Source: Clostridium facile (GTDB lineage Bacteria; Bacillota; Clostridia; Oscillospirales; Ruminococcaceae). Taken from it: a DNA stretch of 64,000 bases. The position numbers and the translations under genes are program-made. Position 1 is the first letter of the stretch. The number at the start of each line of letters is the position of its first letter. This document shows, in pieces, positions 41,584-50,289 of the stretch. The notes under the pieces were generated by a model. The model was not told the origin of the DNA, ran no database searches, and was given only the letters and a program-made list of their open reading frames with translations. The stretch spans positions 806,001 through 870,000 of the forward strand of contig NZ_JACOQK010000001.1 in assembly GCF_014297275.1 (NCBI RefSeq), in the 5' to 3' direction.

Positions 41584-43871
41584 TGGCGAATTACAACACT
41601 GAGCGAGAGGGACAGCTTGATTTCTTCAAGACTTTTCTTCCGTTGATTAACCCGAATCTCTCGTTGGACGATATTCTCGCTGACGATAACGATGGCGTGC
41701 TGAACGGCAACCTGTTGGAGTTCAAGCTACGCGTGAATGATTTGAACGCCGTGCTTTTCCAGTGCGTGAAATACATGTCGGCGTTGCGCATCAAGGGAAA
41801 GCCCGTTCCGGCGAACGTGATTATCGTTGATTTGAACGCAGAGCAGGCGTATTTCTATCGTTCCGTTGACTATTTGACGGATATTGAGAAGGTTTACGAG
41901 GGCGGCGCGTCGAAGGCGAACGTCGGATTCATCGGACAGCCTTATTTGGAGAAATACGCTTATGGTGCTGACCAGCTCGCGGTGACGAAGCTGATTGCCC
42001 GTTTGAAGCAGAACGAGTTCACGCAGATTCACATCGACGAGAACTGTATTGTGGGCTGGGCGACAGCGTTTTATAAAGCCGTGCCGACTGCTCGTAAAGA
42101 GGATTTCATCGGGGATGATACCGGGAAGCACAAGACGATTGGTGAGATTCGCAACCCGTCCGTATTCGCTGAATATATCTATCCATATACGGGTGCGACG
42201 AACGTCAAGTTCCAGTATCTGATGGATAAGCTGAATGATACGCTCCAAAAGAAGAACCTCGGTGCGTTCTATACGCCGGAGGCGTATGCGGAGAAGTCGC
42301 ATGAGCTGTTGCGCATGGCGATTGACCGTGTTCCGACGGGAAACGATTACGTGATTATTGACCGTTGCGCTGGTACGGGTAACCTTGAAAAGGGATTGAC
42401 GGACGAGGAATTGTCTCACTGCATCCTGTCGACGGTTGAATACTACGAGTACAAGGTCATGCAGGAGATTCTCGGTTCCAAGGTGCGTCATATTATTCCG
42501 CCTGTTGAGGCTGCGGATACGTTTCAAGCCGGACTGGTCAAGGGCGCGGACGCGTTGAGCAAGGAGTTCGTCGAGAACCCGATTATCAAGCAGTACATTG
42601 ATGACCCGAATTGCACGATTATCCTGTTTGAGAATCCGCCGTATGCGGAGACAACTTCGTTAGAACATCAACGAACAGGTGCTGGTAAAAAATCATCAGC
42701 ATGGAAACGCAGTTTTGTTGTGTCAGAAATGAAAAAGCAAGTAAAAGGTGCTGTTCTGAATGACCTTGGAAATGTATTTATATGGTCAGCTTTTGAATAT
42801 TACATACGACAATCAACGGATAGCTATGTTGTATACTCACCTGTTAAATACTGGAAATCACAACATTTGGTTGATAATGAGTTTTTGGCAGGATTTGCTT
42901 TTAACAGGAGACATTTTCATACAAATATTGATGCTTGCATAATGGTGGCTTTGTGGGGCGGAGATGTATGTTCTGACGAATCAATCAATCTTGAGGGATT
43001 TGATATTGAACCAGATGGCAATTTATCCAAGCCTGTTTCAGTCCCGGTTAATAAGGTGCATGACTTGTTCAGTACCAAGTATTATGAAAAAGGGCAATTT
43101 GCCGATGAGTCATTTGATGGGATTTTGATTGGGTTAAATGGTTTGGAAGCGAAAGATGATGTAAAAAAACGTATCAAACCATTTTATAGTGATGAAATGC
43201 TGGGATATATGGTTGCGGATAGCGTAGGATTTGATAATCCTGATGCTAAATCGAGTTTATTGGTTGCCGGTCGATATAACGGTAATGGATTCTATGTCCG
43301 CAAAGATAACTATCTCGAAAAGCTGCCTATGTTCTGCGCCTCTCGTTATATCAACTACAACCGTGAATGGACGGAGCGTGCTCGCATTATGAAATCGGGT
43401 GACGGAGCCGACCGGTTCAACGCCGATGTATCCTCCGGCAAGCTCGACCAGTGGTTGCGAAAGTGCCTTCTGTTCACCTGTGTAGAGATGCAGAATCACA
43501 TGCGCACGTTCACGGGCAGCGATGGGCGTTTCTATCGCAATGAGCTGTGCATGGATACGACGAACGGCGAAACGCTTGCGTCCGAGGATTTGAAGCAGCT
43601 CGTGTGTGGCGAAGACGAGAAGCGCATCATTGCCCAGTGGAATGTTCTTCTGGATGAGGCGAAGAAGACGGCTGAATACGATTCAAATCTTACATACGGC
43701 GTCTATCAGATTTTCGCTGAGATTGACACGTCCTATAAGGACGATGAGGGCAAGACGGTCTGGAATAACCTTGAAGTACACTCAGCGTTGCAGACGTTGA
43801 AGACGCTTGTCAAGGACTACTACAACAAGGAAATCGTGCCGATGTTGTTCGAATACGAGTTCTTGAAATAA
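41583..43871 (+). CDS. DNA methyltransferase, possibly type IIG restriction-modification enzyme
   Basis: A 762-residue protein. Motif I-like DRCAGTGN is at residues 260-267 and the catalytic NPPY at 351-354, as in adenine-N6 methyltransferases. Near the N-terminus DGVLNGNLLEFK (D37, E46, K48) fits a PD-(D/E)xK nuclease pattern, which would make it a fused nuclease-methylase. The DNA encoding roughly residues 355-570 (about 42650-43290) is strikingly AT-rich, whereas both ends are GC-rich, so the gene is chimeric, possibly with exchanged target recognition. Nuclease activity is not established. It ends with a terminator at 43883. Confidence 0.75.
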   Translation: MANYNTEREGQLDFFKTFLPLINPNLSLDDILADDNDGVLNGNLLEFKLRVNDLNAVLFQCVKYMSALRIKGKPVPANVIIVDLNAEQAYFYRSVDYLTDIEKVYEGGASKANVGFIGQPYLEKYAYGADQLAVTKLIARLKQNEFTQIHIDENCIVGWATAFYKAVPTARKEDFIGDDTGKHKTIGEIRNPSVFAEYIYPYTGATNVKFQYLMDKLNDTLQKKNLGAFYTPEAYAEKSHELLRMAIDRVPTGNDYVIIDRCAGTGNLEKGLTDEELSHCILSTVEYYEYKVMQEILGSKVRHIIPPVEAADTFQAGLVKGADALSKEFVENPIIKQYIDDPNCTIILFENPPYAETTSLEHQRTGAGKKSSAWKRSFVVSEMKKQVKGAVLNDLGNVFIWSAFEYYIRQSTDSYVVYSPVKYWKSQHLVDNEFLAGFAFNRRHFHTNIDACIMVALWGGDVCSDESINLEGFDIEPDGNLSKPVSVPVNKVHDLFSTKYYEKGQFADESFDGILIGLNGLEAKDDVKKRIKPFYSDEMLGYMVADSVGFDNPDAKSSLLVAGRYNGNGFYVRKDNYLEKLPMFCASRYINYNREWTERARIMKSGDGADRFNADVSSGKLDQWLRKCLLFTCVEMQNHMRTFTGSDGRFYRNELCMDTTNGETLASEDLKQLVCGEDEKRIIAQWNVLLDEAKKTAEYDSNLTYGVYQIFAEIDTSYKDDEGKTVWNNLEVHSALQTLKTLVKDYYNKEIVPMLFEYEFLK

Positions 43872-43882
43872 GAAAAACGATA

Positions 43883-43904
43883 AGCCCGTCGTTTCATCGG
43901 CGGG
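43883..43904 (+). terminator. Terminator after methyltransferase gene
   Basis: GCCCGTCG (43883-43890) pairs with CGGCGGGC (43897-43904), followed by TTTATCTT. Confidence 0.8.
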
Positions 43905-43914
43905 CTTTATCTTG

Positions 43915-43947
43915 AAATGATTAAATGTATAATTGAATAATTCATTA
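43915..43947 (+). promoter_or_regulatory. Shared AT-rich operator/promoter, copy 3 (recombinase)
   Basis: AAATGATTAAATGTATAATTG directly before the recombinase RBS, related to the elements at 40632 and 41297 but with the two halves in swapped order. Confidence 0.45.
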
Positions 43948-43960
43948 GGAGGTGAACTGT

Positions 43961-45580
43961 TTGGCAAGAAGCAAGAAATTCAAGCGGAACGACAACAACC
44001 TCGCCATCGCGTACTATCGCTTCTCCTCGCATTCGCAGAACGAGGCGAGTATCGACCAGCAGAAGGAGCTCGCCCATGCGTGGGCGGACGCTCACGGGCT
44101 GACCATCGTGAAGGAGTACGAGGACGCGGCCATATCCGGCACCAAGGAAGACCGACCGGGATTCCAGCTGATGCTGTCGGAGGTCGCGAAAATCCGTCCG
44201 AGTACGCTCATCATGTGGAAGACCGACAGGCTGGGGCGCGATAAGTACGTGCTGGCGATGGCGAAGAAGGAAATCCGCGACGCGGGGTGCGAGATACACC
44301 TGCTGGCGGAGAACATCCCGACGGAGGGACCCGAGGGCATCCTCATCGAGGGGCTGATGGACGCCATGGCGGAGTATTACAGCCGCCAGCTCTCCCAGAA
44401 CATACAGCGAGGGATGGACTACAACGCCCAGCACGCCCTGTTCAACGGGCACAAGGTGTTCGGGTACGGCGTGGACAGGCAGACCAAGAAGTACGTCGTG
44501 GACGAGGACACGGCTCCGTTCGTGCAGCGGATGTTCGCCGAGTACGCGGCGGGCAAGGCCATGCAGGAGATATGCGACGAGTTCAACGCGCAGGGGCTGC
44601 GGACGACCCGGGGCGCCAAGTTCGGCGTCAAGACCATGAACAAGATGCTCCAAAATCGAGCCTACATAGGCGAGTATCACCATGGCGACATCGCGGTCCC
44701 GGACGGGATGCCGGCACTGGTCGACGTGAACACGTTCAACGAGGTGCAGGCGCGGTTCGCGCTGAACAAGCGAAAGGGGTCGCAGAGGGCTCACGGCAAG
44801 GACGATGCCGAGGCTCCGCGCTACTGGCTGACGGGCAAGCTGTTCTGCGGCGAGTGCGGCGCGAGCATGCAGGGCGTGCACGGAACGAGCAAGACGGGTC
44901 GGAAATATTATTACTACTATTGCAAAGCCCAGAGGGCGAAGCAGTGCGACAAGAAGATACGCAAGGAGCAGGTCGAGGAGCTGGTGACGATACTGCTGCG
45001 GGGGCTGCTGGACGATACCGAGAACCTCGCGTCGCTGGCGGTGGACGCCGCCGCGTATTATCGGGATAACTACAGGAACACGCATTACCTCGACGGCTTG
45101 GAGGCCAAGCGCCGGGAGGTGGAGAAGTCCACGGCGAACCTGCTGAAGGTCATCGAGAAGGGCGTCCTGAGCGATGCCGTGACCGACAGGTTGGTGCAGT
45201 TGGAGGAGCAGAAGAATGCTCTGGATGAGGCGATAAAGGCCGAGCACGTGCGTGCCGCGCTGTTCGAGGACGAGCATAGCATCCAAGCCTATTTCGACAA
45301 GTTCATGCGCGCGGACTTCGACAACCCCGAGACGCGCGATGCGGTGATGGAGTATTTCGTCGATAAGATTTATCTGTACGACGACAAGCTCGTGGCGACG
45401 TTCTTCTATTCGGAGGACAGGACCGAGATAAGCTGGGATGAGCTAGGGGACTTGGTGATTTGCCCTTTTGTTAAAGGGGAAGCCGCCGAGTTCGACTGCT
45501 TCCCCTTTGGCTCCACCACAACGAATAAATCCGAACCTTGTGCCGGTTGGCGATGGGTTCGGATTTATTGTTTTCTATGA
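43961..45580 (+). CDS. Serine recombinase of the high-GC element
   Basis: About 539 residues. The catalytic domain starts LAIAYYRFSSHSQNEASIDQQ, with Ser in the FSS motif, then LIMWKTDRLGRDKYVL. The recombinase domain is KVFGYGVDRQTKKYVVD and ends NKMLQNRAYIGEYHHG. A zinc ribbon (FCGECGASMQ..YYYCKAQRAKQC) and a coiled coil follow. Start TTG 43961 is chosen because AGGAGG lies 8 bases upstream; GTG 43952 overlaps that site. Unlike the three AT-rich recombinases at 30.4-34.5 kb it is GC-rich throughout. The last ~17 residues are read through a terminator hairpin. Presumably integrates this element. Confidence 0.92.
   Translation: MARSKKFKRNDNNLAIAYYRFSSHSQNEASIDQQKELAHAWADAHGLTIVKEYEDAAISGTKEDRPGFQLMLSEVAKIRPSTLIMWKTDRLGRDKYVLAMAKKEIRDAGCEIHLLAENIPTEGPEGILIEGLMDAMAEYYSRQLSQNIQRGMDYNAQHALFNGHKVFGYGVDRQTKKYVVDEDTAPFVQRMFAEYAAGKAMQEICDEFNAQGLRTTRGAKFGVKTMNKMLQNRAYIGEYHHGDIAVPDGMPALVDVNTFNEVQARFALNKRKGSQRAHGKDDAEAPRYWLTGKLFCGECGASMQGVHGTSKTGRKYYYYYCKAQRAKQCDKKIRKEQVEELVTILLRGLLDDTENLASLAVDAAAYYRDNYRNTHYLDGLEAKRREVEKSTANLLKVIEKGVLSDAVTDRLVQLEEQKNALDEAIKAEHVRAALFEDEHSIQAYFDKFMRADFDNPETRDAVMEYFVDKIYLYDDKLVATFFYSEDRTEISWDELGDLVICPFVKGEAAEFDCFPFGSTTTNKSEPCAGWRWVRIYCFL
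45524..45575 (+). terminator. Terminator embedded in recombinase 3' end
   Basis: AATAAATCCGAACC (45524-45537) pairs perfectly with GGTTCGGATTTATT (45556-45569), followed by GTTTTCT. It overlaps the last codons of the recombinase gene and marks the right edge of the high-GC element. Confidence 0.8.
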
Positions 45581-45647
45581 TATATTATAAGATATATCGC
45601 ATCTTTATAGATGTATGACGAACTTGTTGGAAATTATTTGGATGATT

Positions 45648-46706
45648 TTATTCAGCTATCGCTTCAAACGCAGGTTGTTTGGGCAAAAAAAATCCATTTT
45701 TTCTGGCTTGTTCCCGGTATTGAATTGGCGAAATCTGATATTCCTTTTTAAAGATTTTATAAAAATGACGGATATCATGATACCCAATAATTTCTACTAT
45801 CTGTTCCACTGGAAGGTCAGAATTCGCAAGGTAATAGCAGGATTTTTCCAATCGTATCTGCCGGATAATATTGCTAAATGTTTGGCCAGTTTGTTTTTTT
45901 ATCGTACGAGAAGTATATTCTGTAGAATAATGGAATGCTTCAGAGAGGGATTCCAATGAAATAGTTGCATAGTTTTTTTGGATGTAATCCATCATCTCTT
46001 TTGTGTTTTTATCATGCCGAGAGAGGGTCTGAAATTGTTCGATTTGTTGTGAATAAATACGAGAGAGTTCCGCGAATAGCTGGATTAATTTTGCTACAAT
46101 AATGGTTTCTTTAAATTCTTTCTGGTCAAAATGTTCTTGAATAATTTCTTGTACCAGATTGGTCAAATGGTCATTGCATTGGAACATCAAATAGGATTGG
46201 TTTTGATGTACATTATAAATGGAATCCATAAAAAAACGGAATAGAATGGTGTTTTCCGATAACATCCGCAAAAAGATTTCCTCTACCAGGCTACGCTTCA
46301 TCAAAATATTAAACACAATATCGGTTTCCTTTTTAATGCAACAACTATGGATGGCGTTTGGACTAAGCAATGCCAGAGTATTGCTGGGCTGTATAATTTC
46401 CTGTTCCTGGTTGATCTGATTATAAAAATTCCCTTGATAAACATAGCTCATTTCAAAAAAATCATGATTATGTGGGTAGCCATGATTGGTATTGGTATAC
46501 CGGTAATCATGTAGTGTTACAATTGCTTCAAGTCCATGAACAAACCATTGACTATCCTCAATTGTATGGTAACCCCGTGATAAATTTTGCTGTTTTATAG
46601 TATCGTATTCATTGGTAGTTTGTTGTGAAAAATGTTCATGATACTGATGGTATTGGTCCATCTGTTTATGTGCTAACTGAATATAAGTATGCATATTAAT
46701 TGCCAT
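45648..46706 (-). CDS. AraC-family regulator of third glycosidase gene
   Basis: A 352-residue regulator with a cupin-like region (PHNHDFFEMSYVYQGNFYNQ, ~residues 78-97) and an AraC domain (ISLESLSEAFHYSTEYTSRTIKKQTG to YHDIRHFYKIFKKEYQISPIQYREQ). It is divergent from the GH106-like gene at 46890 and clearly related to the AraC proteins at 5051 and 10508. AAGGAAG precedes the ATG. The gene ends within about 50 bases of the right edge of the high-GC element, so that element inserted just downstream of it. Confidence 0.87.
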   Translation of the reverse strand: MAINMHTYIQLAHKQMDQYHQYHEHFSQQTTNEYDTIKQQNLSRGYHTIEDSQWFVHGLEAIVTLHDYRYTNTNHGYPHNHDFFEMSYVYQGNFYNQINQEQEIIQPSNTLALLSPNAIHSCCIKKETDIVFNILMKRSLVEEIFLRMLSENTILFRFFMDSIYNVHQNQSYLMFQCNDHLTNLVQEIIQEHFDQKEFKETIIVAKLIQLFAELSRIYSQQIEQFQTLSRHDKNTKEMMDYIQKNYATISLESLSEAFHYSTEYTSRTIKKQTGQTFSNIIRQIRLEKSCYYLANSDLPVEQIVEIIGYHDIRHFYKIFKKEYQISPIQYREQARKNGFFLPKQPAFEAIAE

Positions 46707-46780
46707 TTTAGATCTTCCTTTCCATTCTATATTATACTAAAAAAATATAAGTTTTCAACCTTAATCTGGTAAACAGGCAT

Positions 46781-46864
46781 AAAAACAACCACAAAACTGC
46801 AAAAAAACAACTAAACTTTTTCTTGTAAAAATGATATACTGAATTTACCACGATAGGTAAATTC
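46781..46864 (+). promoter_or_regulatory. AraC half-sites, promoter and palindrome of third glycosidase gene
   Basis: Direct repeats AAAAACAACC (46781-46790) and AAAAACAACT (46803-46812) are 22 bases apart, ending at a weak -35 (TAAACT). A -10 TATACT (46835-46840) follows. Directly after it is a perfect inverted repeat GAATTTACC/GGTAAATTC (46841-46849, 46856-46864), which could bind a repressor or form a 5' hairpin. Confidence 0.55.
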
Positions 46865-46889
46865 AATAAAAAGAGAGGAGTTTTTTGAA

Positions 46890-49800
46890 ATGAAACTATG
46901 GAAAAAAGGGATGTCGGCTCTGCTTGCGGCTGTTATGGTAGCATCCGTTACCGCAACAGTGGTTCCAGCTTCCGCTGAAACACAGGGCTTCGCAGCAGAA
47001 TTTTCCTCCCCAGAGGGAAATCAATCCAAATTGAAAACAAGATATTGGATGCCAGGGGCATGGGCTGCTTCCAGTGAAGAAGGCTTACAGGAAATTCGAC
47101 GTGAAATCAAAGAAATGGCGGATGCGGGCTATGGTGGTATTGAACTTGCTGACGTGCGCAGCTTAACAGAAACAGAGCAGGATACACTAGAAGCTGGAAA
47201 TGAGGATGGAAGTTTTCTCTATGGTTCAAAAAACTGGCAAAAGGTTTTGTTGACTGTATTACAGGCAGCAAAAGACTACGGTCTCCAGGTGGATATTACT
47301 CTTGGGCCACATTGGCCGGTTTCTTCTAACGAAATCACTCCAAATGATGACGAAGCTGCTCAAGAGTTAACCTATGGGATTCAGAAAATAGCGCCAGGTG
47401 AAAGCTTCTCCGGTATAATTGACCCAGTTAGTGTTACAACTGACAGCCCAGTGATTCAAAATAAACTGAAAGGTGTTTATGTTGCTAAATTAGTAAAAGA
47501 AGGTACTGCAAAAGTCGTACAGGGGATGTTCAATTCCAATCTGGTAGATCGAGAACAGTACACTTTGGATAAAGATACTTATCAGGAAATCACCAATACC
47601 GATGCGGTGAATAAAGAAAACTTTAACGTTACTTATACCAATGATACAGAAGATACCTATGTTTTAATCTCTGTTTACAGCCGTGGTACAGGGCAATCAG
47701 TAGACGGAAGCTACCAGTTTATGGATTATACGGATACTACCAAAGATACAGGAAAATCCTGCTGGGTAGTAGACCATCTTTCTGTAGCGGGTGCGGAAAC
47801 AATTACCAATTATTTGGACAATACGTTATTCACAGACGAAATTAAACAACTGCTCCGTGAAGTTGGTGGTTATTTCTTTGAGGATTCTTTGGAGTTAAAA
47901 GGGCTGACCGCATGGTCCACCAACATGGAAGAAGAATTCCAAAACAATTGTGGATATAGTGTACAGGAATCCCTCCCATTTGTAATGGGGTTGGATAAAG
48001 CGGAAAACGATAGTGGTGAACAGGCTATTTTCGTATTTGATGAAGATGAGGATAATTTTGTTGGAAGAGTCCGCCAGGATTATCTGGACACCCAGAGTGA
48101 TATGATCATTGAAAATCGTATTCAGACTTTCTCCAATTGGGCTAACGAAACTTATGGTATGGGTTACCGTATGCAGGCTTACGGCGCGATTGTTGATTCC
48201 GGTAAAGCCAGCGCGTATATTGATATTCCAGAAGGGGAACCATTGACCTTTACCAATGAATCCGACCGTTACCGCTTAATGGCGGCAGGACGTGATATGG
48301 GTGGAAAACAGCTGCTTTCCAACGAAATAGGCGCATCCTTTACTTATGGTAGTTGCTACGCCTACCCATATGATGACCTATTGGCAACCATGAATCGAAA
48401 TATGGCGGCAGGGGTAAACCAGAATATGCTCCACGGCTATTCCTATGCCTTCTCCCCAGAAGTGCAGTGGCCAGGTTACCACGCATTTGGAACTGGAACC
48501 TCTGGACCATGGAGTTCCCGTATGCCATCTTGGGAAAATGTCAACGATATTACCGGTTATATTAACCGCACCCAATATGTATTGCAACAGGGCGTGCAAA
48601 AAACGGATATTGCCATTTACCGCCAGGAATACAATGCGGCTATTTGGCAAAAAGGCGTAACAGAGTTCTATTATGACGATGGCCTATTGGCTGATGCGGG
48701 TTATTCTTATCAGTTCTATACTCCAGGTTTGTTTGAGCTGGATTCCGCTATCGTAAAAGACGGTGTGTTAAATCCAGAAGGTCCTGGTTATCGTGCGATG
48801 TTAGTTGATAACACTACAGATAAAAAGAGCGATCCATTGGATTCTATGCCAATTGATATTATCAAAAATATGACAACCTATGCACAGGCAGGATTGCCAA
48901 TTGTCTTTATTGGAAATTTGCCAACCCATGGCCTATATGAAGGAGAAACGGATGCTGAATTTGCCCAGGCGTTAAATGAACTGCTGGCTTGTGATACGGT
49001 TTTACAGGTAGCTAGCTATGCAGATGTTCCAGCAGCTCTGGAAAAATTTAATGTATCCCCAGCAGCGGAATTTACTACTCCTATTGATGATGTACAAACC
49101 ATCCGCCGCCAGGAAGGAAATTCCAACTACTATTACTTCTTCAACTCCAGTGCCCAACTAAGCCAAAGTTCTGTTACCACTGGCACTGGTAAAGATGAAA
49201 GCTTTACCGTAAATCTGACGGGGTCTGGCGTTCCGTACCTGTTGAATTCTTGGACAGGGGAAGTAACACCAATTACCAACTACACCAAAACAGAAACCGG
49301 TGCCCAGGTTAGTATTGACCTTCCAGATAGCGACACTACCATTATAGCGATGGCTTCTGAAGAAGATATGGGCGTTGCGGCACCAAAATCCAATGTGATT
49401 TATGAAAATAATATCGATACTAGCTATAACAATGGAGCCCTAGAAGGAAAAGTTACCGCAAATGGCAACTACCATGCCCTTCTGGAAGATGGAACCATTT
49501 ATAATGGAACTGTAGCAGATGTCCCAGCGGCACAGGAACTGACCGATTGGAACCTCACAGTAGAGAGTTGGACAGCAGGGGAAGGCAATGCCCTGGCAAC
49601 CAACAAAGAAATTATTGAGGTAGGCAAAACAGATTTGGTTCCTTGGTCTGAAATTGAGGCTGTAGGCGGGAATGTTTCGGGTATTGGAACCTATCACACC
49701 ACCTTTACCCTGGATTCCACCAATGAAAAACTTGGCGCATATTTGAAACTGGAAGATTTGAGCGACACCTATTCTATTATCATCAATGGTCAAGAAATTG

Positions 49801-50195
49801 ATACTTGTGACCAGATTGATTATGTAGTAGATTTGAAAGACTATGTAAAACCAGGTGAAAATACTTTGGAAATCAGAGTAGCTTCCCTGTTAGCGAATGC
49901 AATTGGAAAATCCGTTAATAGCGGTTTGATGGGCAAAGTGACCATTCAGCCATATGCAACCGTTACATTGTCCAGTGAAACCCCGGATCCAACTCCGTCT
50001 GAACCTTCTGAACCAGAAAATCCATCTTCCAAACCATCCGACCCATCCAGTGGTGATGGTGGAAGCAGCAATGGCGGCAGTGGAAATGGCGGTCATGTAC
50101 AAACAGGCGATGTTCTTCCAATCGCAGGGGCATTGGCATTGTTGGGCGCATCCGCGGCAGCTGTAGTTGGCATCCGCAGAAAGCGCAATCATTAA
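46890..50195 (+). CDS. Secreted, anchored GH106-like glycoside hydrolase
   Basis: A 1101-residue surface enzyme. The signal peptide ends near PASA-ETQ. GH106-like features are KTRYWMPGAW, AGYGGIELADV, a YFFEDSLELKG segment at about residues 327-337, and C-terminal jelly-roll strands (NVSGIGTYHTTFTL, SIIINGQEI, GENTLEIRVASL). The tail lacks FIVAR repeats and has instead a Pro/Ser/Gly linker (TPSEPSEPENPSSKPSDPSS), then HVQTGD, a hydrophobic helix and RRKRNH. It is a distant paralogue of the enzyme at 11799. AGAGAGGAG precedes the ATG. Rhamnosidase activity is inferred from the family and less certain here. Confidence 0.78.
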   Translation: MKLWKKGMSALLAAVMVASVTATVVPASAETQGFAAEFSSPEGNQSKLKTRYWMPGAWAASSEEGLQEIRREIKEMADAGYGGIELADVRSLTETEQDTLEAGNEDGSFLYGSKNWQKVLLTVLQAAKDYGLQVDITLGPHWPVSSNEITPNDDEAAQELTYGIQKIAPGESFSGIIDPVSVTTDSPVIQNKLKGVYVAKLVKEGTAKVVQGMFNSNLVDREQYTLDKDTYQEITNTDAVNKENFNVTYTNDTEDTYVLISVYSRGTGQSVDGSYQFMDYTDTTKDTGKSCWVVDHLSVAGAETITNYLDNTLFTDEIKQLLREVGGYFFEDSLELKGLTAWSTNMEEEFQNNCGYSVQESLPFVMGLDKAENDSGEQAIFVFDEDEDNFVGRVRQDYLDTQSDMIIENRIQTFSNWANETYGMGYRMQAYGAIVDSGKASAYIDIPEGEPLTFTNESDRYRLMAAGRDMGGKQLLSNEIGASFTYGSCYAYPYDDLLATMNRNMAAGVNQNMLHGYSYAFSPEVQWPGYHAFGTGTSGPWSSRMPSWENVNDITGYINRTQYVLQQGVQKTDIAIYRQEYNAAIWQKGVTEFYYDDGLLADAGYSYQFYTPGLFELDSAIVKDGVLNPEGPGYRAMLVDNTTDKKSDPLDSMPIDIIKNMTTYAQAGLPIVFIGNLPTHGLYEGETDAEFAQALNELLACDTVLQVASYADVPAALEKFNVSPAAEFTTPIDDVQTIRRQEGNSNYYYFFNSSAQLSQSSVTTGTGKDESFTVNLTGSGVPYLLNSWTGEVTPITNYTKTETGAQVSIDLPDSDTTIIAMASEEDMGVAAPKSNVIYENNIDTSYNNGALEGKVTANGNYHALLEDGTIYNGTVADVPAAQELTDWNLTVESWTAGEGNALATNKEIIEVGKTDLVPWSEIEAVGGNVSGIGTYHTTFTLDSTNEKLGAYLKLEDLSDTYSIIINGQEIDTCDQIDYVVDLKDYVKPGENTLEIRVASLLANAIGKSVNSGLMGKVTIQPYATVTLSSETPDPTPSEPSEPENPSSKPSDPSSGDGGSSNGGSGNGGHVQTGDVLPIAGALALLGASAAAVVGIRRKRNH

Positions 50196-50252
50196 TTACG
50201 ATTACCTTCATCTATTATCCTTAGTTTCTTTTCCTGCCATAAATGGCACAGT

Positions 50253-50281
50253 AAAACCGGTACATTTTTTGTACCGGTTTT
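50253..50281 (+). terminator. Terminator of third glycosidase gene
   Basis: AAAACCGGTACA (50253-50264) pairs with TGTACCGGTTTT (50270-50281). The symmetric A/T arms allow use on both strands, so it could also serve the minus-strand XRE gene ending at 50290. Confidence 0.8.
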
Positions 50282-50289
50282 GCTGTATG

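Larger units (their letters stand above)
36780..45600. mobile_element. High-GC, actinobacterial-type integrated plasmid-like element
   Basis: Base composition changes sharply from AT-rich to GC-rich near 36780 and back near 45600. The interval holds an iteron-like region, a candidate RNA, an excisionase-like gene, a P4-type primase/helicase, partition-type genes, a DNA methyltransferase and a serine recombinase. Codon use (GCG, GAC, CGT, CTC) is unlike the host. The boundaries are estimated from composition; no direct repeats marking attachment sites were identified. Best explained as horizontal transfer from an actinobacterium such as a gut Bifidobacterium relative, which is inference. Confidence 0.7.

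Noticed and set aside
43907..45286. A 459-codon minus-strand frame and a 260-codon plus-strand frame over the recombinase
   Set aside because: Shadows of the GC-rich serine recombinase gene, which has all family motifs.
36750..45660. Attachment-site direct repeats for the high-GC element
   Set aside because: No convincing shared core was found between the left (36750-36850) and right (45570-45660) edges by eye; large serine recombinase cores can be only two bases long.
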